NCBI GenBank assembly: GCA_031260615.1
Contig: JAISLG010000049.1
Coordinates: 1-8,611, forward strand
DNA: 8,611 nt
Direction: 5' to 3'
From: Oscillospiraceae bacterium
GTDB lineage: Bacteria; Bacillota; Clostridia; Oscillospirales; Ruminococcaceae
Shown here: positions 1 through 5,317 of the stretch, one piece after another
Layout of the letters: each line of letters opens with the position of its first letter
How positions within the stretch are numbered: the first letter of the stretch is position 1
The notes under the pieces: model-generated
Database searches by the model: none
Seen by the model: the letters and a program-made list of their open reading frames with translations, nothing else
Told to the model about the DNA's origin: nothing
Program-made: the position numbers and the translations under genes

Positions 1-582
1 CTTAGCGGTGCCTGTGCCGCTTGCAGTGGTTTCAAACTTGATAGATACGCCGGAGATGTTGGACTGTACGTTTACAAATCCGCCGAGAGTAGCGTTCTTT
101 TCACGAATACCGTAAGCCGCGCCGTAAGTGGAGGTCTGGTTCGGTGTTCCGCTTAAAGAACCGTCGAGCAACTTAATCTTGTTATATTCGGTAGAAGTGG
201 ATATACGATCGATTTCCGAACCGAGCGCATCAACTTCGAGTTGCATAGCTTCACGGTCGGTGTCGTCCTGATAAGTGCCGTTTGCAGACTGAACGGACAA
301 TTCACGAATACGTTGAAGTATAGCGTGTGTTTCGTTCAAGCCGCCCTCAGCGGTCTGTATAAGGGAGATACCGTCGTTAGCGTTGTTAGTAGCCTGTTTC
401 AAGCCGCGTGTCTGAGAACGCAGTTTTTCAGATATTGCCAAACCAGCGGCGTTGTCGCCTGCACGGTTGATTTTGTAACCGGAAGAGAGTTTTTCCATCG
501 ACTTCTTCTGACCGGTTATGTTGCGTGTATTAACATTATTCGCATTGATAGCGGATAAGTTGTGAGCTATTGCCATACCCAT
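1..582 (-). CDS. fliC: Flagellin, N-terminal part (3' end outside window)
   Basis: Structural subunit of the flagellar filament, exported through the flagellar type III apparatus and polymerised outside the cell. The 194 visible codons cover the conserved D0/D1 helices: the protein opens MGMAIAHNLSAINANN, followed by KKSMEKLSSGYKIN (26-39), the AGDNAAGLAIS block (41-51) and QTAEGGLNETHAILQRIREL (about 76-95). From about residue 140 it becomes Thr/Ser/Gly-rich, as expected on entering the variable domain. Residues 89-98 (LQRIRELSVQ) match the D1 stretch that TLR5 contacts in enterobacterial flagellin, so TLR5 recognition is plausible (inference). I chose the ATG at 580-582 because it sits 8 nt from a strong GGAGGA; a second in-frame ATG two codons later (574-576) would leave a 14-nt gap. 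The gene is preceded by a sigma-28-type promoter and a long leader. Hag is an equivalent name. The C-terminal D1/D0 half lies beyond position 1. Confidence 0.97.
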   Translation of the reverse strand, partial: MGMAIAHNLSAINANNVNTRNITGQKKSMEKLSSGYKINRAGDNAAGLAISEKLRSQTRGLKQATNNANDGISLIQTAEGGLNETHAILQRIRELSVQSANGTYQDDTDREAMQLEVDALGSEIDRISTSTEYNKIKLLDGSLSGTPNQTSTYGAAYGIREKNATLGGFVNVQSNISGVSIKFETTASGTGTAK

Positions 583-590
583 AGTAAAAT

Positions 591-597
591 TCCTCCG
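591..597 (-). promoter_or_regulatory. Flagellin ribosome-binding site
   Basis: The minus strand reads CGGAGGA followed by 8 nt to the ATG at 582. This near-perfect Shine-Dalgarno favours the MGMAIAHN start over the internal ATG at 576. It contains overlapping GGA triplets, the core of CsrA binding sites; in Bacillus subtilis, CsrA represses hag translation by covering the SD. Confidence 0.8.
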
Positions 598-623
598 TGA
601 ATTTTAATTTTTATGGTTATTCA

Positions 624-640
624 CACACAATCATTGTGTG
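624..640 (-). repeat. Hairpin CACACAA/TTGTGTG in flagellin leader
   Basis: A 7-bp perfect inverted repeat with a 3-nt loop, 27 nt upstream of the Shine-Dalgarno box on the transcript. It is AT-rich and not followed by a U tract, so it is not an intrinsic terminator. It could affect access to the ribosome-binding site or mRNA stability (inference). Confidence 0.55.
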
Positions 641-654
641 GGGTGCGGTTTTAA

Positions 655-675
655 TTCCGAAGCACCTGTACGGAA
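655..675 (-). repeat. Hairpin presenting UACAGG in its loop
   Basis: The minus strand forms TTCCG paired with CGGAA around an 11-nt loop that begins TACAGGTG. The loop resembles the left part of the CsrA SELEX consensus (RUACARGGAUGU) but lacks the full GGA core. The TTCCGTA arm is also perfectly complementary to TACGGAA further upstream (714-720), giving an alternative pairing. Confidence 0.45.
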
Positions 676-687
676 CAATGGTATAAG

Positions 688-847
688 GCGAACATCTGTG
701 AATATCCGCGAACTTCCGTAACGATAAACGCCGCGAAAACCGCTGTACTCTCAGGTAAAACATCAGCACTTGCCATTCGGCAACAGTAAATGTCTTTCTT
801 TAAGCCTACACTTTACAGGTCACAAACGCAATCTGTATGATGTTCGC
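688..847 (-). repeat. 9-bp perfect inverted repeat closing a multi-branch domain
   Basis: The plus strand has GCGAACATC at 688-696 and its exact reverse complement GATGTTCGC at 839-847, about 140 nt apart. Between them lie two further self-complementary elements: the bulged stem 786-793/808-816 and the hairpin 770-783. Their nesting inside the outer stem gives a closed, branched fold in the flagellin transcript. Structure is inferred from complementarity only. Confidence 0.5.
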
Positions 848-886
848 AAGGGAGAGGTGCGCGCTTCCCCTCAACTTACAATCTAT

Positions 887-913
887 ATATCGTAACTTCC
901 CGAAAAAAGTTTA
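887..913 (-). promoter_or_regulatory. Sigma-28 (SigD/FliA) type promoter of flagellin
   Basis: The minus strand carries TAAA (913-910), a 16-nt spacer and ACGATAT (893-887). The flagellar sigma consensus is TAAA, about 15 nt, then (GC)CGATA(T/A), so the -35 is perfect and the CGATAT core of the -10 is intact. It starts 20 nt after the stop codon of the upstream nitroreductase gene, so flagellin is probably transcribed separately under late-flagellar control. The TAAA box sits in the loop of a 7-bp A/T inverted repeat (902-923). Confidence 0.75.
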
Positions 914-932
914 GCGTTTTTTCAAAAAATAT

Positions 933-1535
933 TCAAATTATTTTTTTTACGGTATTCGGCTTGCGTTCGGGTGTGGGAGTTGCCGTATCAATATGCCCGA
1001 CGGCAGCCGCACCGAAGAGGACGTGTTCACGCGGAATGCCGAGTTCGGCGAGGTAATCGCGTAGCGGCGCGTATTCACTCGTCCACCGCAGTTGGTTAAT
1101 ATAGCACGAGCCGAGCCCGACAGATTCCGCGGTCAGGAACACATTTTGCAATGCTAACGCATTGTCTGCGAGCCCGTTTTCGTAGTTCGGTCGGTTCGAT
1201 GTCAGTATCAAAGTCGGCGCGCGGTAGTAAAAATTATACTCGGCTTTTTGCGCGTTCTGCCGTATAGCCGCCGCCCTCGACGCGTAATCGTCATTCGGCG
1301 TCCATACGCGTAACCCCTCCTTGACCAACTCATTTATTTTAAGGAGTACGTCCTCCTTTTGAATAGCGGTGAACTGCCACGTCTGGCAATCACTGCCGCT
1401 CGGAGCCCATATCGCCGCGTCAAGGAGTGTATCCAACTGCTCCTCGGTAATCTGCTCCGCCGTGTATTTCCGCGTACTCCGCCGCGCGTGTATGGTTTGG
1501 ATAACCGCGTTTGCCGAATTTGCCGAATTTGCCAT
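933..1535 (-). CDS. Nitroreductase-family FMN protein
   Basis: A 200-residue member of the NAD(P)H:FMN nitroreductase superfamily. These are cytoplasmic flavoproteins that reduce nitroaromatics, quinones or unknown natural substrates. Family landmarks are present: the FMN-phosphate-binding RRSTRKY (18-24), the APSGSDCQTWQF segment (44-55), a helical ADNALALQNVFLTAESVGLG stretch in the middle, and the C-terminal GIPREHVLFGAAAVGHID strand-turn. Length is normal for the compact single-domain type. The ATG at 1535 has AGGAG at 8 nt. The N-terminus carries an in-frame 9-nt repeat encoding ANS-ANS-AN before the conserved part begins near residue 11. It lies 51 nt after ychF with a possible own promoter, and 20 nt before the flagellin promoter. 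The substrate cannot be deduced from the sequence. Confidence 0.9.
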   Translation of the reverse strand: MANSANSANAVIQTIHARRSTRKYTAEQITEEQLDTLLDAAIWAPSGSDCQTWQFTAIQKEDVLLKINELVKEGLRVWTPNDDYASRAAAIRQNAQKAEYNFYYRAPTLILTSNRPNYENGLADNALALQNVFLTAESVGLGSCYINQLRWTSEYAPLRDYLAELGIPREHVLFGAAAVGHIDTATPTPERKPNTVKKII

Positions 1536-1569
1536 AATATAATCTCCTATGCTATTAACCGCCTATACT

Positions 1570-1598
1570 ATTATAAATATACTTTATCACACATTAAA
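1570..1598 (-). promoter_or_regulatory. Candidate sigma-A promoter for the nitroreductase gene
   Basis: A perfect TATAAT -10 (1575-1570 on the minus strand) lies in the 51-nt gap after ychF. With a 17-nt spacer the -35 is TTTAAT (1598-1593), a weak match that overlaps the last ychF codons. Predicted transcription start is near 1563, followed by the AGGAG ribosome site at 1548-1544. Confidence 0.4.
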
Positions 1599-2702
1599 CC
1601 TGAACAGCACAATATCCCCGTCCTTCACAACATAGTCTTTCCCTTCGGAGCGGTACACGCCTTTTTCCTTAGCCTTAGCCATATCGCCGCTCACGGACAC
1701 ATAGTCGTCATACGACACAATCTCGGCTCGGATAAAGCCCCGTTCAAAGTCGGAATGTATCTTCCCTGCCGCAACGGGCGCGGTATCACCCTTGTTTATT
1801 GTCCAAGCGCGTACCTCGTCCTTGCCCCCGGTAAAATACGAAATCAACCCTAATTTATCGTACCCCGTTCGGATAATACGCGCGATACCGCTTTCGGTTA
1901 GTCCGAGTTCGGACAGAAACTCATTTTTTTCGTCCTCGGTTTCGAGTTCCCCGATAGTTTCCTCAAATGCCGCGCATATCGGGAGTACCGCCGAATTTTC
2001 CTTGTCCGCGATATTCAGCACGGCTTTGTAATTCGCGTTGCCGTCCAAGTCCTTAAAATCATTCTCGGACATATTCGCCGCGTAAATTACGGGTTTAAGC
2101 GATAATAACGGCGTTTCCTTTTCGAGTGTGATACGCTCGGCTTTGTATCCGTTCCCCTCGAAGTCGAAACCCCTTGCCGAATTCCCGTCCTCCATAAACT
2201 TGACCAAATCGGACAGTAATGCAATTTCCTTTTCGACTTCTTTGTTACCGCCGCTTTTTAGTTTCTTAGCCTTTTCAAGACGGCGCGACAATATTTCGAG
2301 GTCGGCGAATATGAGTTCAAGGTTAATGGTTTCGATGTCGCGGTCGGCGTTCACGTCACCCTCAACGTGTATTATATTATCGTCGTCAAAGCACCGCACA
2401 ACGTGTATCAGTGCATCGCAGTCACGGATATTCCCGAGGAATTTATTACCCAACCCCTCGCCCTTGCTTGCCCCTTTGACGAGTCCTGCAATATCCGAGA
2501 ATGTCAGTGATGCGGGTGTAAATTTTTTCGGGTCGTAAATATCGCGCAAATATTCGAGCCGCTTATCGGGAACGGATACCACACCCGTATTCGGCTCGAT
2601 TGTACAGAACGGGTAATTCGCACTTTGCGCCCCCACATTCGTGAGCGCGTTGAATAATGTACTTTTGCCCACGTTGGGCAGACCAACCATTCCAAGTTTC
2701 AT
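1587..2702 (-). CDS. ychF: Ribosome-binding ATPase YchF/OLA1 (Obg-like)
   Basis: A 371-residue universally conserved P-loop NTPase of the Obg/TRAFAC class. It binds ribosomes and preferentially hydrolyses ATP, and is linked to stress responses and translation control. Visible motifs: G1 GLPNVGKST (7-15), the G3 element DIAGL (70-74) with the following KGASKGEGLGNKFL stretch, and NMSE (210-213) in place of the GTP-specific NKxD, the expected change that gives YchF its ATP preference. A coiled-coil insertion lies around 125-170 (LEILSRRLEKAKKLK) and a C-terminal TGS domain around 285-370 (ISYFTGGKDEVRAW, then HSDFERGFIRAE). Length is typical. The ATG at 2702 follows AAGGA with about 6 nt spacing. 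It is 67 nt downstream of dnaB and may be co-transcribed with it. Confidence 0.98.
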   Translation of the reverse strand: MKLGMVGLPNVGKSTLFNALTNVGAQSANYPFCTIEPNTGVVSVPDKRLEYLRDIYDPKKFTPASLTFSDIAGLVKGASKGEGLGNKFLGNIRDCDALIHVVRCFDDDNIIHVEGDVNADRDIETINLELIFADLEILSRRLEKAKKLKSGGNKEVEKEIALLSDLVKFMEDGNSARGFDFEGNGYKAERITLEKETPLLSLKPVIYAANMSENDFKDLDGNANYKAVLNIADKENSAVLPICAAFEETIGELETEDEKNEFLSELGLTESGIARIIRTGYDKLGLISYFTGGKDEVRAWTINKGDTAPVAAGKIHSDFERGFIRAEIVSYDDYVSVSGDMAKAKEKGVYRSEGKDYVVKDGDIVLFRFNV

Positions 2703-2717
2703 TTATATTCCTTGTTA

Positions 2718-2747
2718 AGTTTAGTTTAGGGTTCGTGTGATTTGCAA
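2718..2747 (-). promoter_or_regulatory. Weak candidate promoter for ychF
   Basis: In the 67-nt dnaB–ychF gap the minus strand has an A9 tract, then TTGCAA (2747-2742), an 18-nt spacer and TAAACT (2723-2718). Both hexamers match the sigma-A consensus only in part; the upstream A tract could act as an UP element. Read-through from dnaB is an equally good explanation for ychF expression. Confidence 0.22.
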
Positions 2748-2769
2748 TTTTTTTTTACTGTAACCCCGC

Positions 2770-4125
2770 CTACCTTGCGTAGTCCACGGACAGGAATCTT
2801 GAAAATTGCTTTTCAAAGTATAAATCCAACGTACCTGTTTCCCCGTGTCGGTTCTTTCTTATAATGCATTCACACGAGTTCGGCTTTTCCGTTGCCGCGT
2901 CATAGTAGTCATCGCGGTACAGCATAATAACGCTGTCCGCGTCCTGTTCAATCGCGCCGCTTTCGCGTAGGTCGGATAATTGCGGTCGCTTATCGGTACG
3001 CGCGTTTACTGCCCTCGATAACTGCGATGCCACAATCACGGGGATACTAAGTTCCTTTGCCATAAGTTTAAGTCCGCGTGTAATCTCCGCTAATTCGAGT
3101 ACACGGTTGCCGTCCTTACGCCCGGTCGTCATCAACTGCAAATAGTCTATGACAACCAACCCCACGTTATTCATACGGCGGAGTTGGGCTTTCATTTCGG
3201 TAACGGTAACTGCCGGGCTGTCGTTCGCGTAAAATTCCACATTCGACAACGTCTGTGTAATACGCACGGACGTGTCCGTGAAAAATTCATCGGGTATCCC
3301 GACACCCGTTTTGATTTGGTCAGTATTAAGAAAACCCTCCGCGCATATTATACGGTCGGCGAGTTCCTCGCGCGACATTTCGAGGGAGAACACAACTATC
3401 TTCTTTTCCGTGTACCGTTTCGCGCAATTCACGGCGATGTTCACGGCGAATGTAGTTTTACCCATACCGGGGCAGCCAGCCACAATAATAAGGTTAGACG
3501 GGGTAAGCCCGTGCAAGTACCTGTCGAGGTCACGGTATCCGCTTGACATTGTTTCGCGGTCGAATGTCTGTGGGTCGGCGGCGAGTTGCCCGAGCCGCGC
3601 GAGGCGGTCAATAATAGCCGATTTGATATGGGTAATGCCGCGCATTTCCTTTTTATCGCGCAGTGCGTTAAGCCGTGCCTCCGCCTCGTTTAATATGTCG
3701 TCTGGGTCTGCACCCGACGACACCATAGTACCGATTTCGTTCACATAGTCGGCTATTCTCCGCGACAGCAACCGCTTTTCGAGTATGTCCACATAGGCGT
3801 TCAAACTCGCCGTATCCACAGACAATTTCTCGATACCGAGGAGGAACTCAGCCGCTTGCGAATCCCCCGCGAATATTTTACGTTCGCGGCATTTTTCAAT
3901 TACAAGGACGGGTTCGCTCCGAATTGCGGACACGAACATCTCCTCCAAAACCGCATAGATTTCCCTATGGATTTTGACATAGAAGTGTTCGGCGGATAAC
4001 CTGTCCGCAACTTTCGCGAATGTATCCTCCGCGTAAATCAGCGTACCGAGAGTAGCTTGTTCCGCTTCGAGGGAATATGACGGCGCATCAAACCGTGACG
4101 GGTCATAGAGGGGCGTATCGTTCAT
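2770..4125 (-). CDS. dnaB: Replicative DNA helicase DnaB
   Basis: Hexameric 5'-to-3' helicase that unwinds DNA at the replication fork and recruits primase (called DnaC in Bacillus). In the 451-residue protein the N-terminal domain runs about 15-120 (SLEAEQATLGTLI; AEHFYVKIHREIY), with a linker to about 175. The RecA-like motor follows: Walker A GCPGMGKT (217-224), the catalytic glutamate in FSLEM (E249), Walker B VVIDYLQ (D327), the SQLSRAVNAR segment (367-376), DLRESGAIEQDAD (385-397), and KNRHGETG (424-431), whose K424 and R426 correspond to the finger residues that reach the neighbouring subunit. Length is normal. No intein is present. The Walker A loop has Cys at the position where DnaB usually has Arg (R-P-S/G-M-G-K-T). 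The start ATG is 3 nt after the rplI stop, so translation is probably coupled. Confidence 0.98.
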   Translation of the reverse strand: MNDTPLYDPSRFDAPSYSLEAEQATLGTLIYAEDTFAKVADRLSAEHFYVKIHREIYAVLEEMFVSAIRSEPVLVIEKCRERKIFAGDSQAAEFLLGIEKLSVDTASLNAYVDILEKRLLSRRIADYVNEIGTMVSSGADPDDILNEAEARLNALRDKKEMRGITHIKSAIIDRLARLGQLAADPQTFDRETMSSGYRDLDRYLHGLTPSNLIIVAGCPGMGKTTFAVNIAVNCAKRYTEKKIVVFSLEMSREELADRIICAEGFLNTDQIKTGVGIPDEFFTDTSVRITQTLSNVEFYANDSPAVTVTEMKAQLRRMNNVGLVVIDYLQLMTTGRKDGNRVLELAEITRGLKLMAKELSIPVIVASQLSRAVNARTDKRPQLSDLRESGAIEQDADSVIMLYRDDYYDAATEKPNSCECIIRKNRHGETGTLDLYFEKQFSRFLSVDYAR

Positions 4126-4128
4126 AAA

Positions 4129-4578
4129 TTACTGTGCTTCTTCCACGAGTAAAGTAAATTGCGCGGACACGCCTTTATAGAGTTTTGCTTTTATCGGATA
4201 TGCACCGAAAGTTTTTATGGTGTCGGGAATATCGAGTTGTTTTTTCTCCACGTCGATATTGATTTCCTTTTTGATAAGCGCGGCAATTTCCTTACTCGAA
4301 ACCGCTCCGAACAATTTACCGTTACCGCCCGCTTTCACGGCAAGTTTAAGGGTAGTCCCTTTCAACTTCGCGGCTACTGCATCGGCGGCGGCTTTTTCCT
4401 GTTCAACCTTGTATTGCTCAGCGGCTTTACGCCCCTCGTATTTATCAAGGTTAGTAGGCGTAGCCTCCTCGGCGGACCCCGACTTGAACAGGAAGTTACG
4501 CGCGTAACCGTCCGCGACTTCCTTTAACTCGCCTTGCTTTGCGACGTTCTTAACGTCTTTCAAGAATATTACTTTCAT
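4129..4578 (-). CDS. rplI: Large-subunit ribosomal protein L9 (bL9)
   Basis: A 149-residue L9, which binds 23S rRNA near the L1 stalk base and helps hold the reading frame. The N-terminal domain is canonical: [30 protein letters not shown] begins the protein. It is followed by the long exposed helix rich in Ala, Glu and Lys (about 44-74) and the C-terminal domain with [12 protein letters not shown], then [20 protein letters not shown]. The ATG at 4578 fits the family N-terminus exactly and has AAGGTGA at 7 nt. A longer in-frame start at 4641 would add 21 residues unlike any L9 and lies upstream of the ribosome site, so I reject it. rplI–dnaB is a conserved pair in Firmicutes, normally directly behind gdpP; here a repeat array intervenes. 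Confidence 0.98.
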   Translation of the reverse strand: MKVIFLKDVKNVAKQGELKEVADGYARNFLFKSGSAEEATPTNLDKYEGRKAAEQYKVEQEKAAADAVAAKLKGTTLKLAVKAGGNGKLFGAVSSKEIAALIKKEINIDVEKKQLDIPDTIKTFGAYPIKAKLYKGVSAQFTLLVEEAQ

Positions 4579-4585
4579 TTGTGTT

Positions 4586-4592
4586 TCACCTT
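4586..4592 (-). promoter_or_regulatory. rplI ribosome-binding site
   Basis: The minus strand reads AAGGTGA, 7 nt upstream of the ATG at 4578. It settles the L9 start at MKVIFLKD rather than the upstream in-frame codon at 4641. Confidence 0.7.
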
Positions 4593-4612
4593 TTCTATTT
4601 ATGGGTATATCA

Positions 4613-4641
4613 TATTTACATACTGGGTACATTACGGACAA
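4613..4641 (-). promoter_or_regulatory. Candidate sigma-A promoter for rplI–dnaB
   Basis: The minus strand has TTGTCC (4641-4636), exactly 17 nt, then TAAATA (4618-4613), giving a short leader of about 28 nt before the rplI start. It lies just after the repeat array in transcript direction, so rplI–dnaB could be transcribed even if the array hairpins reduce read-through from gdpP. Hexamer matches are moderate. Confidence 0.4.
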
Positions 4642-4657
4642 GGGTAAGGCAACGCAA

Positions 4658-4690
4658 CTGTATCGTACACCATACCAAAATAGGTGAGGA
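4658..4690. repeat. Truncated remnant unit at the rplI side of the array
   Basis: It begins with CTGTATCGTACACC, identical to the block inside full units, then jumps to a diverged form of the unit end (AATAGGTGAGG compared with CATAGGTGAGA). This equals a unit tail with about 50 nt deleted, and suggests that the array has lost as well as gained sequence. Confidence 0.6.
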
Positions 4691-4929
4691 CGACACGCTT
4701 TTCTTTTTGGTTCTTTTTCTTTCGCAAAAGAAAAAGAACACGTTCTTCGTTCCTACTTGGTTGCGCGTGGTATGTGTTGTATTCTTGTTTGTCGTGCGCA
4801 TTGTATGTGTCGTAGGGTTGTCTATGAGTTTTCCTCATTGTTGCCTGTATCGTACACCGAACCAACACCGACACAGTCCCTTGTCACTCTTACGAAATGT
4901 AACCACAACCATATCAACCATAGGTGAGA
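4691..4929. repeat. Repeat unit 1 (239 bp)
   Basis: Full unit from CGACACGC to GGTGAGA. It contains the hairpin at 4710-4739, the G/T-rich block, a copy of the gdpP terminal codons at about 4820-4840, and the tail block with ACCGAACCAACACCGACACAG. It is 3 nt shorter than unit 2; the difference falls at the end of the G/T-rich block. Confidence 0.9.
4710..4739. repeat. 13-bp perfect hairpin, unit 1
   Basis: GTTCTTTTTCTTT, loop CGCA, then the exact reverse complement. No T run follows directly on either strand, so it is not a textbook intrinsic terminator, although the stem itself is AT-rich. The minus strand gives a long purine-rich tract on the downstream side. Confidence 0.85.
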
Positions 4930-5171
4930 CGACACGCTTTTCTTTTTGGTTCTTTTTCTTTCGCAAAAGAAAAAGAACACGTTCTTCGTTCCTACTTGGT
5001 TGCGCGTTGTATGTGTTGTATTCTTGTTTGTCGTGCGCGTGGTATGTGGTGTCGGATGGTTGTCTATGAGTTTTCCTCATTGTTGCCTGTATCGTACACC
5101 GAACCAACACCGACACAGCCCCTTGTCACTCTTACGAAACGTAACCACAACCATATAAACCATTGTGCAGA
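4930..5171. repeat. Repeat unit 2 (242 bp)
   Basis: Full unit. Differences from unit 1 cluster in the G/T-rich block and in the last 15 nt, while the first 75 nt, including the hairpin, are identical. The tail has TTACG-AAA-CGTAA, a 5-bp perfect hairpin that in unit 1 contains one G-T pair. Confidence 0.9.
4949..4978. repeat. 13-bp perfect hairpin, unit 2
   Basis: Identical in all 30 nt to the hairpin of unit 1, at the same position in the unit. Confidence 0.85.
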
Positions 5172-5317
5172 CGACACGCTTTTCTTTTTGGTTCTTTTTC
5201 TTTCGCAAAAGAAAAAGAACACGTTCTTCGTTCTTGCTTGGTTGCGCGTGGTATGTGTTGTATTCTTGTTTGTCGTGCGCGTTGTATGTGTTGTAGGGTT
5301 GTCTATGAGTTTTCCTC
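5172..5317. repeat. Repeat unit 3, partial, overlapping the gdpP stop
   Basis: The first ~146 nt of the unit. Homology to units 1 and 2 ends at TTTTCCTC (5317); beyond it the sequence is gdpP coding. The stop codon (5303-5305) and the last four gdpP codons lie inside the unit. Confidence 0.88.
5191..5220. repeat. 13-bp perfect hairpin, unit 3
   Basis: Identical in all 30 nt to the other two copies. It lies about 85 nt downstream of the gdpP stop and is the first strong stem-loop that RNA polymerase meets after gdpP. It could act as a 3'-end stabilising structure (inference). Confidence 0.85.

Larger units (their letters stand above)
583..880 (-). promoter_or_regulatory. Long inverted-repeat-rich 5' leader of the flagellin mRNA
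   Basis: If transcription starts about 7 nt below the sigma-28 -10 box, the flagellin mRNA has an untranslated leader of about 300 nt. In transcript order it contains: a 9-bp perfect outer stem (GCGAACATC at 847-839 with GATGTTCGC at 696-688); an inner stem of 8 bp with one bulge (816-808 with 793-786); a compact hairpin TTGCC-GAAT-GGCAA (783-770); a hairpin TTCCG/CGGAA with an 11-nt loop (675-655); and a hairpin CACACAA/TTGTGTG (640-624). Further complementary blocks (743-736 with 652-645, and 720-714 with 675-669) would compete with these. No open reading frame of interest is present. I do not recognise a known riboswitch class. The stems are seen directly; a regulatory function is inference. 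Confidence 0.5.
4658..5317. repeat. Tandem array of ~240-bp units between gdpP and rplI
   Basis: Three copies in the same orientation, anchored on CGACACGC at 4691, 4930 and 5172 (periods 239 and 242). Copies 1 and 2 are full length and roughly 94% identical by eye. Copy 3 is cut at 5317, where it merges into the end of gdpP. A shortened remnant (4658-4690) starts with the same CTGTATCGTACACC found in the unit and lacks about 50 nt. Each unit has an AT-rich hairpin block, a G/T-rich block (A/C-rich on the transcribed strand) with an internal direct repeat, a copy of the gdpP 3' end, and a block with a small TTACG/CGTAA-type hairpin. The array fills almost the whole 724-bp gap between gdpP and rplI. 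Open frames inside it are low-complexity and not convincing genes. I do not recognise a named repeat family. Confidence 0.93.

Noticed and set aside
297..304. Degenerate GGDEF motif in GdpP (protein residues 297-304) as a novel loss
   Set aside because: GdpP proteins as a family have a degenerate GGDEF domain with this GRGGDQ-type sequence, so it is expected.
624..640. Hairpin in the flagellin leader as an intrinsic terminator
   Set aside because: The stem is not GC-rich and no U tract follows on the transcribed strand; termination here would also prevent flagellin expression.
741..761. CTCTCAGGTAAAA on the plus strand, identical to the 3' signature of glycine riboswitches
   Set aside because: The rest of the aptamer (an upstream GGAGAG and the CACCGAAGG core) is missing. 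A GGGAGAGG exists only downstream (850-857), in the wrong order, and no plus-strand gene follows.
1359..1853. Plus-strand open frame antisense to the nitroreductase and ychF genes
   Set aside because: It overlaps two well-conserved genes on the other strand and has no recognisable domain.
2062..2073. NMSE instead of NKxD in the nucleotide-binding protein as a lost G4 motif
   Set aside because: This is the normal YchF/OLA1 state and explains its preference for ATP; it is not a defect.
4579..4641. Longer rplI start at 4641
   Set aside because: It adds 21 residues unlike L9 and bypasses the AAGGTGA site that fits the canonical MKVIFLKD start.
4658..5317. CRISPR array
   Set aside because: The repeats are about 240 bp and tandem, without short repeats separated by unique spacers, and no cas gene is present.
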